This document shows, piece after piece, positions 1-6,353 of a stretch of 6,867 nucleotides of DNA; position 1 is the first letter of the stretch, and each line of letters starts with the position of its first letter. The stretch covers positions 1 through 6,867 of the forward strand of contig JBMNVB010000017.1 of the NCBI GenBank assembly GCA_050946575.1, in the 5' to 3' direction. The notes under the pieces are model-generated. The model saw nothing but the letters and a program-made list of their open reading frames with translations, searched no databases and was not told the DNA's origin. This DNA comes from JALCRY01 sp050946575 (GTDB taxonomy: Bacteria > Bacillota > Clostridia > Peptostreptococcales > Anaerovoracaceae). The position numbers were made by a program, and so were the translations under genes.

Positions 1-254
1 TGAAGAAGGAAGAGGGCGGAAGACACACGCCGTTCTTCAACGGATACAGACCGCAGTTCTATTTCAGGACGACGGACGTAACGGGCGACCTGAAGCTGCC
101 TGAAGGCACAGAGATGTGCATGCCGGGGGACAACGTAGTGATGGAGATCAAGCTGATCACGCCGATCGCGATAGAAGAAGGACTGAGATTCGCTATCAGA
201 GAAGGCGGAAGGACAGTAGGATCGGGAGTCGTTACGGAGATCCTGGACGACTAA
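1..254 (+). CDS. tuf: Elongation factor Tu, C-terminal part (5' end outside window)
   Basis: This is the last 83 codons of EF-Tu, the GTPase that delivers aminoacyl-tRNA to the ribosome. The reading frame begins at position 3 and ends with TAA at 252-254. What is visible is the end of domain 3, the beta-barrel that contacts the tRNA T arm: HTPFFNGYRPQFYFRTTDVT, then MCMPGDNVVM, then the almost universal RFAIREGGRTVGSGVV and a short ILDD tail. The GTPase domain lies upstream of the window. The gene ends its transcription unit, because a strong hairpin with a T run follows about 40 nt after the stop. Identification rests on highly conserved C-terminal motifs and is secure. Whether this is the only tuf copy cannot be told from here. 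Confidence 0.97.
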   Translation, partial: KKEEGGRHTPFFNGYRPQFYFRTTDVTGDLKLPEGTEMCMPGDNVVMEIKLITPIAIEEGLRFAIREGGRTVGSGVVTEILDD

Positions 255-292
255 GAGACGGGATCAAAACCTGATCTAAAGAGGCGAAAAAG

Positions 293-318
293 GCGGAGCG
301 CGTATGCGCTCCGCTTTT
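293..318 (+). terminator. Intrinsic terminator after tuf
   Basis: A perfect 9-bp stem, GCGGAGCGC (293-301) with GCGCTCCGC (306-314), closes a GTAT tetraloop (302-305) and is followed directly by TTTT (315-318). An A run at 287-290 faces the T run, so the hairpin could also work weakly on the opposite strand. Its position 40 nt after the tuf stop separates tuf from the aroD operon. Confidence 0.9.
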
Positions 319-390
319 AGACTCGGAAGAATTATCGCGTGCTGCCGGCGGTCCTTTTGATATGCGGGGCATGCCCGAAGCGTTAAGGGG

Positions 391-424
391 GTTACAATTC
401 AGCCGTTTAGTGTTAAAATATAAT
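391..424 (+). promoter_or_regulatory. Probable promoter of the aroD-ecf-queT-trmB operon
   Basis: A perfect TATAAT -10 box lies at 419-424 in a locally AT-rich stretch between the tuf terminator and aroD. The -35 region is poor: GTTACA (391-396) matches 4 of 6 consensus bases, but at a 22-bp spacing that is too long. The site therefore rests mainly on the -10 box and its position. It would give a leader of roughly 45-50 nt before the aroD start. Confidence 0.5.
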
Positions 425-430
425 CCGATG

Positions 431-450
431 CGCGGCGGAACGCCGCCGCG
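431..450 (+). promoter_or_regulatory. GC-only hairpin in the aroD 5' leader
   Basis: CGCGGCG (431-437) pairs perfectly with CGCCGCG (444-450) around a 6-nt loop. It sits just after the putative -10 box and 15 nt before the Shine-Dalgarno sequence of aroD. It has no T run, so it is not an intrinsic terminator. It could stabilise the 5' end of the mRNA or influence translation initiation, but no known riboswitch or leader family is recognised. Confidence 0.4.
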
Positions 451-477
451 GCATCCTTTAAGCACGGGAGAGATGCG

Positions 478-1224
478 ATGGAGAAGATGAAAATTTGCGT
501 GCCGGTCACGGGCAGCGATCCGGAGGAAATGAAGGAACAGGCGGCGAAGGTCAGGGACCTGCCGTGTGACATCATCGAGATCCGCGGCGACTTCATGACG
601 CCGGAGCATTACATGGATATGGAAGTCCTGAAGGAAATGATCGCGGCGGTAAGAGAGATCGCGGGAAAGCCGGTGATCTATACGCTGAGGACGGTGCGCG
701 AAGGCGGATGGGCCGCAAGACCCGGAGGGCGCGATTACATTGAATATATACGGAACGTCGCCGAAGAAACGGATGCCGAATATATCGACATTGAAGCGTT
801 CGGCGGTGACGACTATTATGAGCCCGAGACGATACAGCTGCTGTGCGGTATCGTGAACCAATGCGGAAAGCGCGCCATCCTTTCCAGTCACGACTTTGAC
901 GGGACCCCTCCGGTCGAGGATATGGTCATGAAATTCTGCGTCATGGACAATATGGGCGGAGACATACTTAAACTCGCGGTCACCGCGCACAGTAAGGAAG
1001 ATACATATGCATTGCTGGAAGCCGCAAGGGTGTTCCATGAAAATTACAGCGAGGCGCCGCTCATCGCGATAGCGATGGGGGAAGAAGGCGTCGAGAGCAG
1101 GATCTGCGGCGGGGATTTCGGTTCCGTCATGACGTTCGCGTCGGGGGTCGCGGCCACAGCGCCGGGGCAGATGCCGGCCGGAGAACTCAGGCGGGCAATA
1201 GATAAGTACTATGGAGAGAAATAA
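478..1224 (+). CDS. aroD: 3-dehydroquinate dehydratase, type I
   Basis: The enzyme converts 3-dehydroquinate to 3-dehydroshikimate in the cytoplasm, the third step of the shikimate pathway, through a lysine Schiff base. At 248 aa it has the usual type I length. Visible family motifs are EIRGD (34-38), TLRTVREGG (69-77), SSHDF with the catalytic His138, GDILKLA with the Schiff-base Lys165, SRICGGDFGSVMTFAS (207-222) and TAPGQ (227-231). The His-Lys spacing of 27 and the Arg208-Gln231 spacing match the E. coli enzyme (H143, K170, R213, Q236). The substrate-binding serine (S232 in E. coli) is Thr227 here, a mild change. The start is supported by GGGAGAG at 466-472; an ATG three codons later (487) is possible. 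The gene overlaps ecfA1 by 14 nt and heads the operon. No other shikimate gene is adjacent. Confidence 0.96.
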   Translation: MEKMKICVPVTGSDPEEMKEQAAKVRDLPCDIIEIRGDFMTPEHYMDMEVLKEMIAAVREIAGKPVIYTLRTVREGGWAARPGGRDYIEYIRNVAEETDAEYIDIEAFGGDDYYEPETIQLLCGIVNQCGKRAILSSHDFDGTPPVEDMVMKFCVMDNMGGDILKLAVTAHSKEDTYALLEAARVFHENYSEAPLIAIAMGEEGVESRICGGDFGSVMTFASGVAATAPGQMPAGELRRAIDKYYGEK

Positions 1225-2056
1225 TATTATAGAAATCAATAATCTCGTTTTCGAATACGTCAAGCCGGAGAGCGGCGAGAAATTCCGCGCTCTGGACGAT
1301 GTTTCGCTGTCTATAGAAGAGGGATCGTTCGTCGCGATCATCGGCAGGAACGGGAGCGGGAAATCGACCATAGCGAAATGCATGAACGCATTGCTGCTGC
1401 CGTCGGAGGGAAGCGTTGTCGTGAACGGATACGACACGACCGACGAGGAGCATATCTGGGACATAAGGCAGAGCGCGGGCATGGTGTTCCAGAACCCGGA
1501 CAACCAGATCGTTTCGGCGATAGTGGAGGACGACGTCGCGTTCGGGCCGGAGAATCTCGGCATAGAGCCTTCTGTCATCAGGCAGCGAGTTGACGACGCG
1601 CTCGATTCGGTCAGGATGGGACCGTATAAGAAGAAGGCGCCGCATCTTCTGTCCGGCGGGCAGAAGCAGAGGATCGCGATAGCGGGCGCCGTGGCAATGA
1701 GACCGAAATGCATCATTTTCGACGAGCCGACCGCGATGCTCGATCCGAGCGGACGCCGCGATATCATGGAGATCATCCGGAATCTGCACTCGGAGGGCAT
1801 CACAGTGGTGCTGATCACGCACTTCATGGAAGAGGCGGCGCAGGCCGACAGGATCGTGATCCTGGACCGCGGCAGCATCGCGATGGACGGGACGCCGCAG
1901 GAAATATTCAGCAGCAGGGAGAAGCTCATCGAACTGAGCCTTGACGTGCCGGTCGCAGTCGAGATCCGCCACGGACTCGAGGGGATGGGCATCGATCTGC
2001 CGGAAGATATTGTAAGTGAAGACGAACTGGTGGAGGCTGTATGTCGATACAAGTAA
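1211..2056 (+). CDS. ecfA1: ECF transporter ATP-binding subunit EcfA1
   Basis: This is one of the two ATPases that power an energy-coupling-factor vitamin or cofactor importer at the inner face of the membrane. In the 281-aa product one sees Walker A GRNGSGKST (45-53), the Q-loop FQNPDNQIV (93-101, typical of EcfA1), the ABC signature LSGGQKQR (147-154), Walker B CIIFDEPT (167-174) with catalytic Glu172, the D-loop MLDPSG and the H-loop His204. The C-terminal tail after about residue 230 is the EcfA/CbiO extension. All nucleotide-binding and hydrolysis residues are intact. The start lies inside the end of aroD (14-nt overlap) without a strong Shine-Dalgarno sequence, suggesting coupled translation. 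Its stop overlaps ecfA2 by 16 nt. The A1 assignment is from Q-loop type and gene order. Confidence 0.95.
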   Translation: MERNNIIEINNLVFEYVKPESGEKFRALDDVSLSIEEGSFVAIIGRNGSGKSTIAKCMNALLLPSEGSVVVNGYDTTDEEHIWDIRQSAGMVFQNPDNQIVSAIVEDDVAFGPENLGIEPSVIRQRVDDALDSVRMGPYKKKAPHLLSGGQKQRIAIAGAVAMRPKCIIFDEPTAMLDPSGRRDIMEIIRNLHSEGITVVLITHFMEEAAQADRIVILDRGSIAMDGTPQEIFSSREKLIELSLDVPVAVEIRHGLEGMGIDLPEDIVSEDELVEAVCRYK

Positions 2057-2898
2057 AGAACATCAGTTACATATACAACGAAGGACTGCCGGACGAGACT
2101 AAAGCACTTGATGACGTCAGTTTCGATATCGAAGACGGGGAATTCGTCGGCATCATCGGGCACACGGGCTCGGGGAAATCGACATTGCTGCAGCATCTGA
2201 ACGGCCTGCTCAGGCCGAAGGAGGGGCAGATCATCGTCGGCGACACGGACATCACGGCGGAGGGAGTATCAATGCTGGATGTCCGGCGCAGGGTCGGTCT
2301 TGTCTTCCAGTATCCGGAGTATCAGCTGTTCGAGGAAAGCGTCGAGCGTGATGTCGCGTTCGGGCCTAAGAACCTCGGGATACCGGAGGATGAGATAGAG
2401 GACAGGGTGCGCGAGGCTGTGGAACTCGTCGGTCTCGATTTCGATGCGATCCGCGACATGTCGCCGTTCGATCTTTCCGGCGGGCAGAAGCGCCGCGTCG
2501 CGATCGCCGGCGTCATAGCGATGCGCCCGGAGGTACTGATACTCGACGAGCCGACGGCCGGACTCGACCCGCAGGCGCACAGGGAGATCCTGAAAATGAT
2601 CAGGAAGATCCACGAGGGCGGGACGTCGATTATCATCCTCGTATCGCACAACATGAACGACATAGCGCAGTTCTCGGACCGCGTGCTCGTGATCGACGGC
2701 GGCAGGATCGTGATGAACGATACGCCGAAGAACATTTTCGCAAGGGGAGACGAGCTTGCGGAGATCGGGCTCGGGCTGCCGGATGTGACGAGGATAATGA
2801 GGAAACTGAAAGACAGAGGCATGGACGTGCCCACGGATATATTTACGGTATTTGAAGCGGAGCAGGCCCTCGGGGAACTGCTCAGGAAAACGGATTGA
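2041..2898 (+). CDS. ecfA2: ECF transporter ATP-binding subunit EcfA2
   Basis: This is the second ATPase of the ECF module, pairing with EcfA1 to make the ATP-hydrolysing heterodimer. The 285-aa protein has Walker A GHTGSGKST (40-48), a Q-loop FQYPEYQLFEESV (89-101) that is characteristic of EcfA2, signature LSGGQKRR (145-152), Walker B LILDEPT with Glu170, D-loop GLDPQ and H-loop His203. The C-terminal extension (about 235-285) is the dimerisation and regulatory region usual for this family. A good ribosome-binding site, GGTGGAGG, lies about 5 nt before the ATG inside the end of ecfA1. ecfT follows after 3 nt. Two different but complete ATPases side by side argue for a heterodimeric module and against a single CbiO homodimer. 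Confidence 0.95.
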   Translation: MSIQVKNISYIYNEGLPDETKALDDVSFDIEDGEFVGIIGHTGSGKSTLLQHLNGLLRPKEGQIIVGDTDITAEGVSMLDVRRRVGLVFQYPEYQLFEESVERDVAFGPKNLGIPEDEIEDRVREAVELVGLDFDAIRDMSPFDLSGGQKRRVAIAGVIAMRPEVLILDEPTAGLDPQAHREILKMIRKIHEGGTSIIILVSHNMNDIAQFSDRVLVIDGGRIVMNDTPKNIFARGDELAEIGLGLPDVTRIMRKLKDRGMDVPTDIFTVFEAEQALGELLRKTD

Positions 2899-2901
2899 TA
2901 T

Positions 2902-3702
2902 ATGGTCAGGAACATTACGATCGGACAATATTTCCCGACCGAGTCGAAGATACATTCGCTCGATGCGCGGACAAAGATCATAGCGTCGCTCGCATATATA
3001 GTGGCGCTGTTCGTGCTGCACACGTTCATGGGATTCGTTTTCGCGACGGTAGTTCTCGGAATAGTGATCGCCATGTCGAAAGTCCCGTTCAGCTTCATTG
3101 TCCGCGGACTGAAGCCGGTAGTGATAATAATCATATTCACGTTCGCACTGAATTTGTTCATGTATCCGGGTGAAGCGCTCGTGCGGCTCGGGCCGCTGAC
3201 CATAACGGACGTCGGCCTGTACAAGGCGCTGTTCCTCGGATTCAGGCTCATACTCCTGATCATCGGATCGTCGATGCTGACGCTGACGACAAGGCCGATC
3301 AGTCTGACAGACGGGCTCGAATCCCTGATGAAGCCGTTCTCGAAGATCGGCGTGCCGGCGCATGAACTCGCGATGATGATGACGATAGCGCTCAGGTTCA
3401 TACCGACGCTGATCGACGAGACAGATAAGATCATGAAGGCCCAGCAGGCGAGAGGCGCCGACTTTGAAACGGGGAATATCATGCACCGCGCGAAGGCGCT
3501 TATACCGATCCTCGTCCCGCTGTTCATCAGCGCGTTCAGGATCGCGCAGGATATGGCGATGGCCATGGAGGCGAGATGCTATCACGGCGGGAGCCAGCGC
3601 ACCAGGATGGAACCGATGAAGTACGGAAAGAACGACGCGGTCGCGTTCGTGCTCCTGATCCTGTTCATGGGCGCGTGCGTGCTTGAAAGGATATTCCTAT
3701 GA
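2902..3702 (+). CDS. ecfT: ECF transporter transmembrane subunit EcfT
   Basis: This is the integral membrane coupling protein that links the EcfA1/A2 ATPases to the substrate-binding S component. The 266-aa product shows the family N-terminus (TIGQYFPTESKIHSLDARTK) and hydrophobic helices near 26-58, 72-88, 108-124 and 244-262. A long cytoplasmic coupling region carries the two diagnostic arginine motifs, ARG (183-185, in QQARGADFE) and ARC (224-226, in MEARCYHGG), which dock into grooves on the ATPases. The length is normal. No convincing Shine-Dalgarno sequence precedes the ATG; AGGAAA lies 12 nt upstream. Translation is therefore probably coupled to ecfA2, which ends 3 nt earlier. The stop overlaps queT as ATGA. 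Confidence 0.94.
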   Translation: MVRNITIGQYFPTESKIHSLDARTKIIASLAYIVALFVLHTFMGFVFATVVLGIVIAMSKVPFSFIVRGLKPVVIIIIFTFALNLFMYPGEALVRLGPLTITDVGLYKALFLGFRLILLIIGSSMLTLTTRPISLTDGLESLMKPFSKIGVPAHELAMMMTIALRFIPTLIDETDKIMKAQQARGADFETGNIMHRAKALIPILVPLFISAFRIAQDMAMAMEARCYHGGSQRTRMEPMKYGKNDAVAFVLLILFMGACVLERIFL

Positions 3703-4181
3703 ATCTGAAAACGAGGCGGCTCGCCGAGGCGGCCGTCATCGCCGCGGTATACGCGGTGCTCACGATCGTGCTGGCCCCGATAAGCTACGGCCCGCTGCAG
3801 CTGCGCGTGAGCGAGGCGCTCACCGTGCTCCCGGCCCTTACGCCGGCGGCGATACCGGGTCTGTTCATCGGCTGTCTCATCGCGAATATGATGAGCCCCG
3901 TCGGACTTCCCGACATCGTGCTCGGCAGCATTGCTACGTTAATATCGGCATGGCTTTCATATAAGCTGAAGGACCGGCCGGCACTCGTGCCGCTTCCGCC
4001 TGTTATCGTGAACGCGGTCATCATCGGCGCGGAGCTCAAGATCCTCTATACTCCGCAGATGTCGCTCGCCGCGTGCATGGGATGGGTCGCGCTCGGCGAA
4101 CTCGGCGCGTGCTATCTGATCGGCTATCCGCTTCTCAGATTACTGAAGCGTTATCCGGGGATATTCGGAGGGGATAAATGA
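3699..4181 (+). CDS. queT: QueT-family S component, probable queuosine-precursor transporter
   Basis: This is the small membrane subunit that gives the ECF importer its specificity. The 160-aa protein is very hydrophobic, with about five to six predicted helices, and matches the QueT family pattern: LAPISYGPLQLRVSEALTVL (25-44), TPAAIPGLFIGCLIANMMSP (48-67), DIVLGSIATL (72-81), PPVIVNAVIIG (100-110) and a GELGACYLIGYPLL end (133-146). The family is linked by comparative genomics to uptake of queuosine precursors such as preQ1, preQ0 or queuine. Which of these is carried here cannot be read from the sequence. GAAAGGA at 3685-3691 is the ribosome-binding site, and the start overlaps ecfT by 4 nt. 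No preQ1 riboswitch fits in this position because coding sequence runs right up to it. No queuosine biosynthesis gene is in the window. Confidence 0.88.
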   Translation: MNLKTRRLAEAAVIAAVYAVLTIVLAPISYGPLQLRVSEALTVLPALTPAAIPGLFIGCLIANMMSPVGLPDIVLGSIATLISAWLSYKLKDRPALVPLPPVIVNAVIIGAELKILYTPQMSLAACMGWVALGELGACYLIGYPLLRLLKRYPGIFGGDK

Positions 4182-4825
4182 GGCAGCGCAAGCTGAAAAA
4201 TCTGGACGAAAAACTGGAAGAGTACGGACGGTACAGGCTGACGAATGCCCGTGAGCTGCGCGGGCGCTGGAGCGGCTATTTCGGCGTCAATGCGGATATT
4301 TACCTTGAGATCGGGAGCGGCAAGGGCCGTTTTCTGATGAGCCGCGCGGAGGCGTTTCCCGAAAACTGCTATGTCGGGTTCGAGTGCCAGCAGAGCGTGC
4401 TGGTGCGTGCGCTCGAAAAGGCGTGCAGGGCGGAACTCTCGAATATTGTATTTGCGGACGAGAAAGTATATGATATACGCAGTTATTTCGCCGAAAACGA
4501 ACTGGCCGGGATATATCTGAATTTCAGCGACCCGTGGCCGAAGGCGCGCCACGCGAAGCGAAGGCTCACGCACAGGGACAACCTGAAGGCGTACCGCGAA
4601 GTCGTGCGCGGCGGCGGCTTCATCGAATTCAAGACAGACAATGACGACCTGTTCGAATTCACGCTCGAGGAGATAGGCATCGCGGGGCTCGAAATAGCGG
4701 AGCAGACGCGGGATCTCCACAGTTCCGGCCTGGAGTCCGGAAAGTTCACGACGGAATACGAGGAAAAATTTTCGTCGCAGGGGAAAAACATAAACTACGT
4801 AAGAATATGCATTGATAAGAGGTGA
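4178..4825 (+). CDS. trmB: tRNA (guanine-N7-)-methyltransferase
   Basis: TrmB uses S-adenosylmethionine to make 7-methylguanosine at position 46 in the variable loop of tRNAs. The 215-aa product has the SAM-binding EIGSGKG (44-50), the acidic GFE (67-69), the hallmark NFSDPWPKARHAKRRLTH (115-132) containing the catalytic aspartate and tRNA-binding basic residues, FKTDN (151-155) and the terminal TEYEEKF (192-198). This is the usual length for a stand-alone bacterial TrmB. The start overlaps queT by 4 nt (ATGA), with GGAGGGG just upstream, so translation is coupled and well initiated. Placement directly behind a queuosine-precursor transporter groups two tRNA-modification functions in one operon. 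Confidence 0.95.
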   Translation: MRQRKLKNLDEKLEEYGRYRLTNARELRGRWSGYFGVNADIYLEIGSGKGRFLMSRAEAFPENCYVGFECQQSVLVRALEKACRAELSNIVFADEKVYDIRSYFAENELAGIYLNFSDPWPKARHAKRRLTHRDNLKAYREVVRGGGFIEFKTDNDDLFEFTLEEIGIAGLEIAEQTRDLHSSGLESGKFTTEYEEKFSSQGKNINYVRICIDKR

Positions 4826-4829
4826 TAAT

Positions 4830-6056
4830 ATGCTGCTCGCAAAATCAAACGGGAGAGTATTCCCGAAAGAAGACAAAATATTCGCACTCAGCGGTCGCGC
4901 GAAGGCGATGGAGAAGGAAGTCGGAAAGGATAATGTTATCAATGCGACGATCGGCTCGCTGATGGATGACGACGGGAATCTGGTCGTGCTGTCGTCCGTG
5001 ATGAAGGCGATCTCGGAGCTCAGCCCGGATGATTTCGCGGCATATGCCCCGATCGGCGGGACGCCCGGCTTCAAGGCGGCCGTGACTAAGGCGGCGTTCG
5101 GGAATTATTCTCCGAAGAGGTTCACCGAGGCGTGCGCCGCGCCGGGCGGTACGGGGACGATCAGGAACACCGTCTCGAATTACTCGAACGAGGGAGACAC
5201 GGTGATCACAGCGTCCTGGTTCTGGCCGACGTACACGAAGATCTGCAACGAGATCGGCCGTAAGCTGGATACTTACGAGATGTTCCGCGAAGACGGTTCG
5301 TACAACATTGCCGGGCTCGAGGAGAAGGTCAAGTCCCTCGTCGACTCGCAGGGAAGCTGCCTCGCGATCATTAACACGCCGGCGCACAACCCGACGGGAT
5401 ACTGCGTCAGCAATGAAGAGTGGCGCGAGATCGTACGCATTTTCAATGAGGCCGTGAGCGGCGGCGGGACCGGCACCATATTCGTGGATGCCGCGTACAT
5501 CGATTTCGCCGGCGACCCGGAAGAGTACAGGCAGTTCCTGAAAGAGTTCGAGGCTCTCGATGAAAACGTCCTCGTGGTCATCGGATATTCGGCGTCGAAG
5601 ACGTTCACGCTGTACGGCATGAGGACCGGCGCCGCGATCTGCATGGCGGCAACTAAGGAACAGGCGGACGAATTCCGCACGGTCATGGAATATTCCTCGA
5701 GGGCGTCATGGTCGAACTGCGTTCGCGCCGGCCAGACAGTGATAGAGAAGATCTACGCCGACAATGTTTTACTTGACAAAGTGACCTCTGAAAGGGCAAA
5801 ATATAGAAGCATGCTGATAAAGCGCGGACACGTTTTCGAAGAGGCCGCGCGGAGCGCGGGACTGGAATGCGTCCCGTTCGATTCGGGATTCTTTACCTGC
5901 ATCGAGTGCGACGACCCGGACGGCATCAGCGCGAAGCTCGAGGAAAAAGGCGACTTCGTCGTACCGTTCGCGAAAGGCATCAGGATATCGATCGCCGCTA
6001 TCTCCGAGGAGAAATGCGTGAAAATCGCGAAAGACATCGCTGAAGTCCTGAAATAG
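4830..6056 (+). CDS. PLP-dependent class I aminotransferase, probably aspartate/aromatic type
   Basis: This cytoplasmic enzyme of 408 aa has the class I/II (fold type I) aminotransferase fold. Catalytic features are NPTG with Asn187, the pyridine-N-binding Asp220, Tyr223, the Schiff-base Lys257 in GYSASKTFTLYG, the phosphate-binding Arg265 and the alpha-carboxylate-binding Arg385 in GIRISIA. The segment SRASWSN (290-296) aligns with the IRANYSN segment of subgroup I-alpha aspartate aminotransferases and keeps the arginine (Arg291) that binds the substrate side-chain carboxylate. Spacing from Asp220 to Arg385 matches that family closely. An aspartate/aromatic aminotransferase is therefore the best guess; the exact substrate is unknown. 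The ATG at 4830 is preferred over an in-frame TTG at 4812 because AAGAGGTGAT at 4817-4826 is an excellent ribosome-binding site for it. It follows trmB by 4 nt and ends the operon. Confidence 0.87.
   Translation: MLLAKSNGRVFPKEDKIFALSGRAKAMEKEVGKDNVINATIGSLMDDDGNLVVLSSVMKAISELSPDDFAAYAPIGGTPGFKAAVTKAAFGNYSPKRFTEACAAPGGTGTIRNTVSNYSNEGDTVITASWFWPTYTKICNEIGRKLDTYEMFREDGSYNIAGLEEKVKSLVDSQGSCLAIINTPAHNPTGYCVSNEEWREIVRIFNEAVSGGGTGTIFVDAAYIDFAGDPEEYRQFLKEFEALDENVLVVIGYSASKTFTLYGMRTGAAICMAATKEQADEFRTVMEYSSRASWSNCVRAGQTVIEKIYADNVLLDKVTSERAKYRSMLIKRGHVFEEAARSAGLECVPFDSGFFTCIECDDPDGISAKLEEKGDFVVPFAKGIRISIAAISEEKCVKIAKDIAEVLK
5773..5802 (+). promoter_or_regulatory. Possible internal promoter inside the aminotransferase gene
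   Basis: A perfect TTGACA (5773-5778) is followed after 18 bp by CAAAAT (5797-5802), which matches 4 of 6 bases of a -10 box, in a short stretch that is clearly more AT-rich than its surroundings. It could feed the downstream tRNA gene about 300 nt away. It may equally be chance within coding sequence. Confidence 0.2.
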
Positions 6057-6063
6057 TAAACAG

Positions 6064-6093
6064 GCCCGCCGGTGCTGCCGGTACGCGGCGGGC
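6064..6093 (+). other. GC-rich inverted repeat between the aminotransferase and the tRNA
   Basis: GCCCGCCG (6064-6071) pairs with CGGCGGGC (6086-6093) around a 14-nt loop, 8 nt after the operon's last stop and 7 nt before the tRNA. No T run follows (AAATAC instead), so it is not a standard intrinsic terminator. It could mark a processing site for the tRNA's 5' end or a weak attenuator. Confidence 0.45.
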
Positions 6094-6099
6094 AAATAC

Positions 6100-6173
6100 G
6101 CGGATGTAGTTCATTGGTAGAACACCGGCTTCCCAAGCCGGCAAGGCGGGTCCGATTCCCGTCATCCGCTCCA
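6100..6173 (+). tRNA. tRNA-Gly (anticodon CCC)
   Basis: A complete 74-nt cloverleaf with encoded CCA reads glycine codon GGG. The acceptor GCGGATG (6100-6106) pairs with CATCCGC (6163-6169), discriminator T6170. D stem GTTC/GAAC encloses ATTGGTA with the GG pair kept. Anticodon stem CCGGC/GCCGG encloses TTCCCAA, with anticodon CCC at 6132-6134. The variable loop is the 4-nt CAAG, as usual for tRNA-Gly. The T stem GCGGG/CCCGT (one G-T pair) encloses TCCGATT (6151-6157). The odd point is that T-loop position 55, normally U and converted to pseudouridine, is C (6152). All stems pair, so it is probably functional. The gene has no obvious promoter of its own and may be processed from the operon transcript. 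Confidence 0.93.
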
Positions 6174-6179
6174 ATACAA

Positions 6180-6224
6180 GCCGCCCCCGACCGCGCAGCG
6201 CTCGGCAGGCGGCATTTTCGTTCT
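6180..6224 (+). terminator. Terminator of the tRNA / operon
   Basis: An outer stem GCCGCC (6180-6185) / GGCGGC (6208-6213) and an inner stem CCGA (6187-6190) / TCGG (6202-6205) form one long GC-rich hairpin, followed by ATTTTCGTTCTT. The T-rich tail is interrupted but adequate. It lies 7 nt after the tRNA CCA end and would stop transcription before the repeat array. Confidence 0.72.
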
Positions 6225-6230
6225 TGCAAC

Positions 6231-6353
6231 ATGTCACCGGCGGCCGGATCCCGGCTCCGGTGACAGCAGCTCACTGTCACTGCCGCGAAACCCACCCGGA
6301 TGGCGGGAATCACTGTCACCGATGCAAAAAACCCGCCCAGACGGCAGGAATCA
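6231..6353. repeat. Degenerate left end of the palindromic array (three diverged units)
   Basis: Three copies here resemble the regular units but have decayed. The first has arms TGTCACCGG (6232-6240) and CCGGTGACA (6257-6265) plus an inner GCCGG/CCGGC stem (6243-6247, 6251-6255), making a very strong hairpin. The second begins with CTGTCACT (6274-6281) and the third with CTGTCACC (6313-6320); neither has a recognisable GGTGACAG partner. Both end instead in GGCGGGAATCA or GGCAGGAATCA and have GC-rich interiors. Start-to-start distances are 39 and 41 nt, against 42-44 in the regular part. The final AATCA before the next arm is retained. Confidence 0.8.

Noticed and set aside
232..2196. A 654-codon open frame on the minus strand
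   Set aside because: It runs antisense to aroD and ecfA1, whose motifs are complete. GC-rich codon use leaves the opposite strand free of stops, and its translation shows no recognisable domain.
2269..3585. Two long minus-strand open frames (438 and 414 codons)
   Set aside because: Both are antisense shadows of ecfA2 and ecfT, rich in unlikely Arg/His or Ser runs, with no family motif.
3600..3720. preQ1 riboswitch upstream of queT
   Set aside because: The start of queT overlaps the end of ecfT by 4 nt and the preceding sequence is well-conserved EcfT coding sequence. I see no aptamer-like element there or in the aroD leader.
4812..4829. TTG start at 4812 for the aminotransferase
   Set aside because: It would lie inside trmB and lacks a ribosome-binding site, while AAGAGGTGAT is ideally placed for the ATG at 4830.
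6100..6230. tRNA-Gly as an integration (att) site with a mobile element to its right
   Set aside because: No repeat of the tRNA 3' end is found downstream in the window and no integrase or phage gene is seen. The region beyond the right edge cannot be judged.
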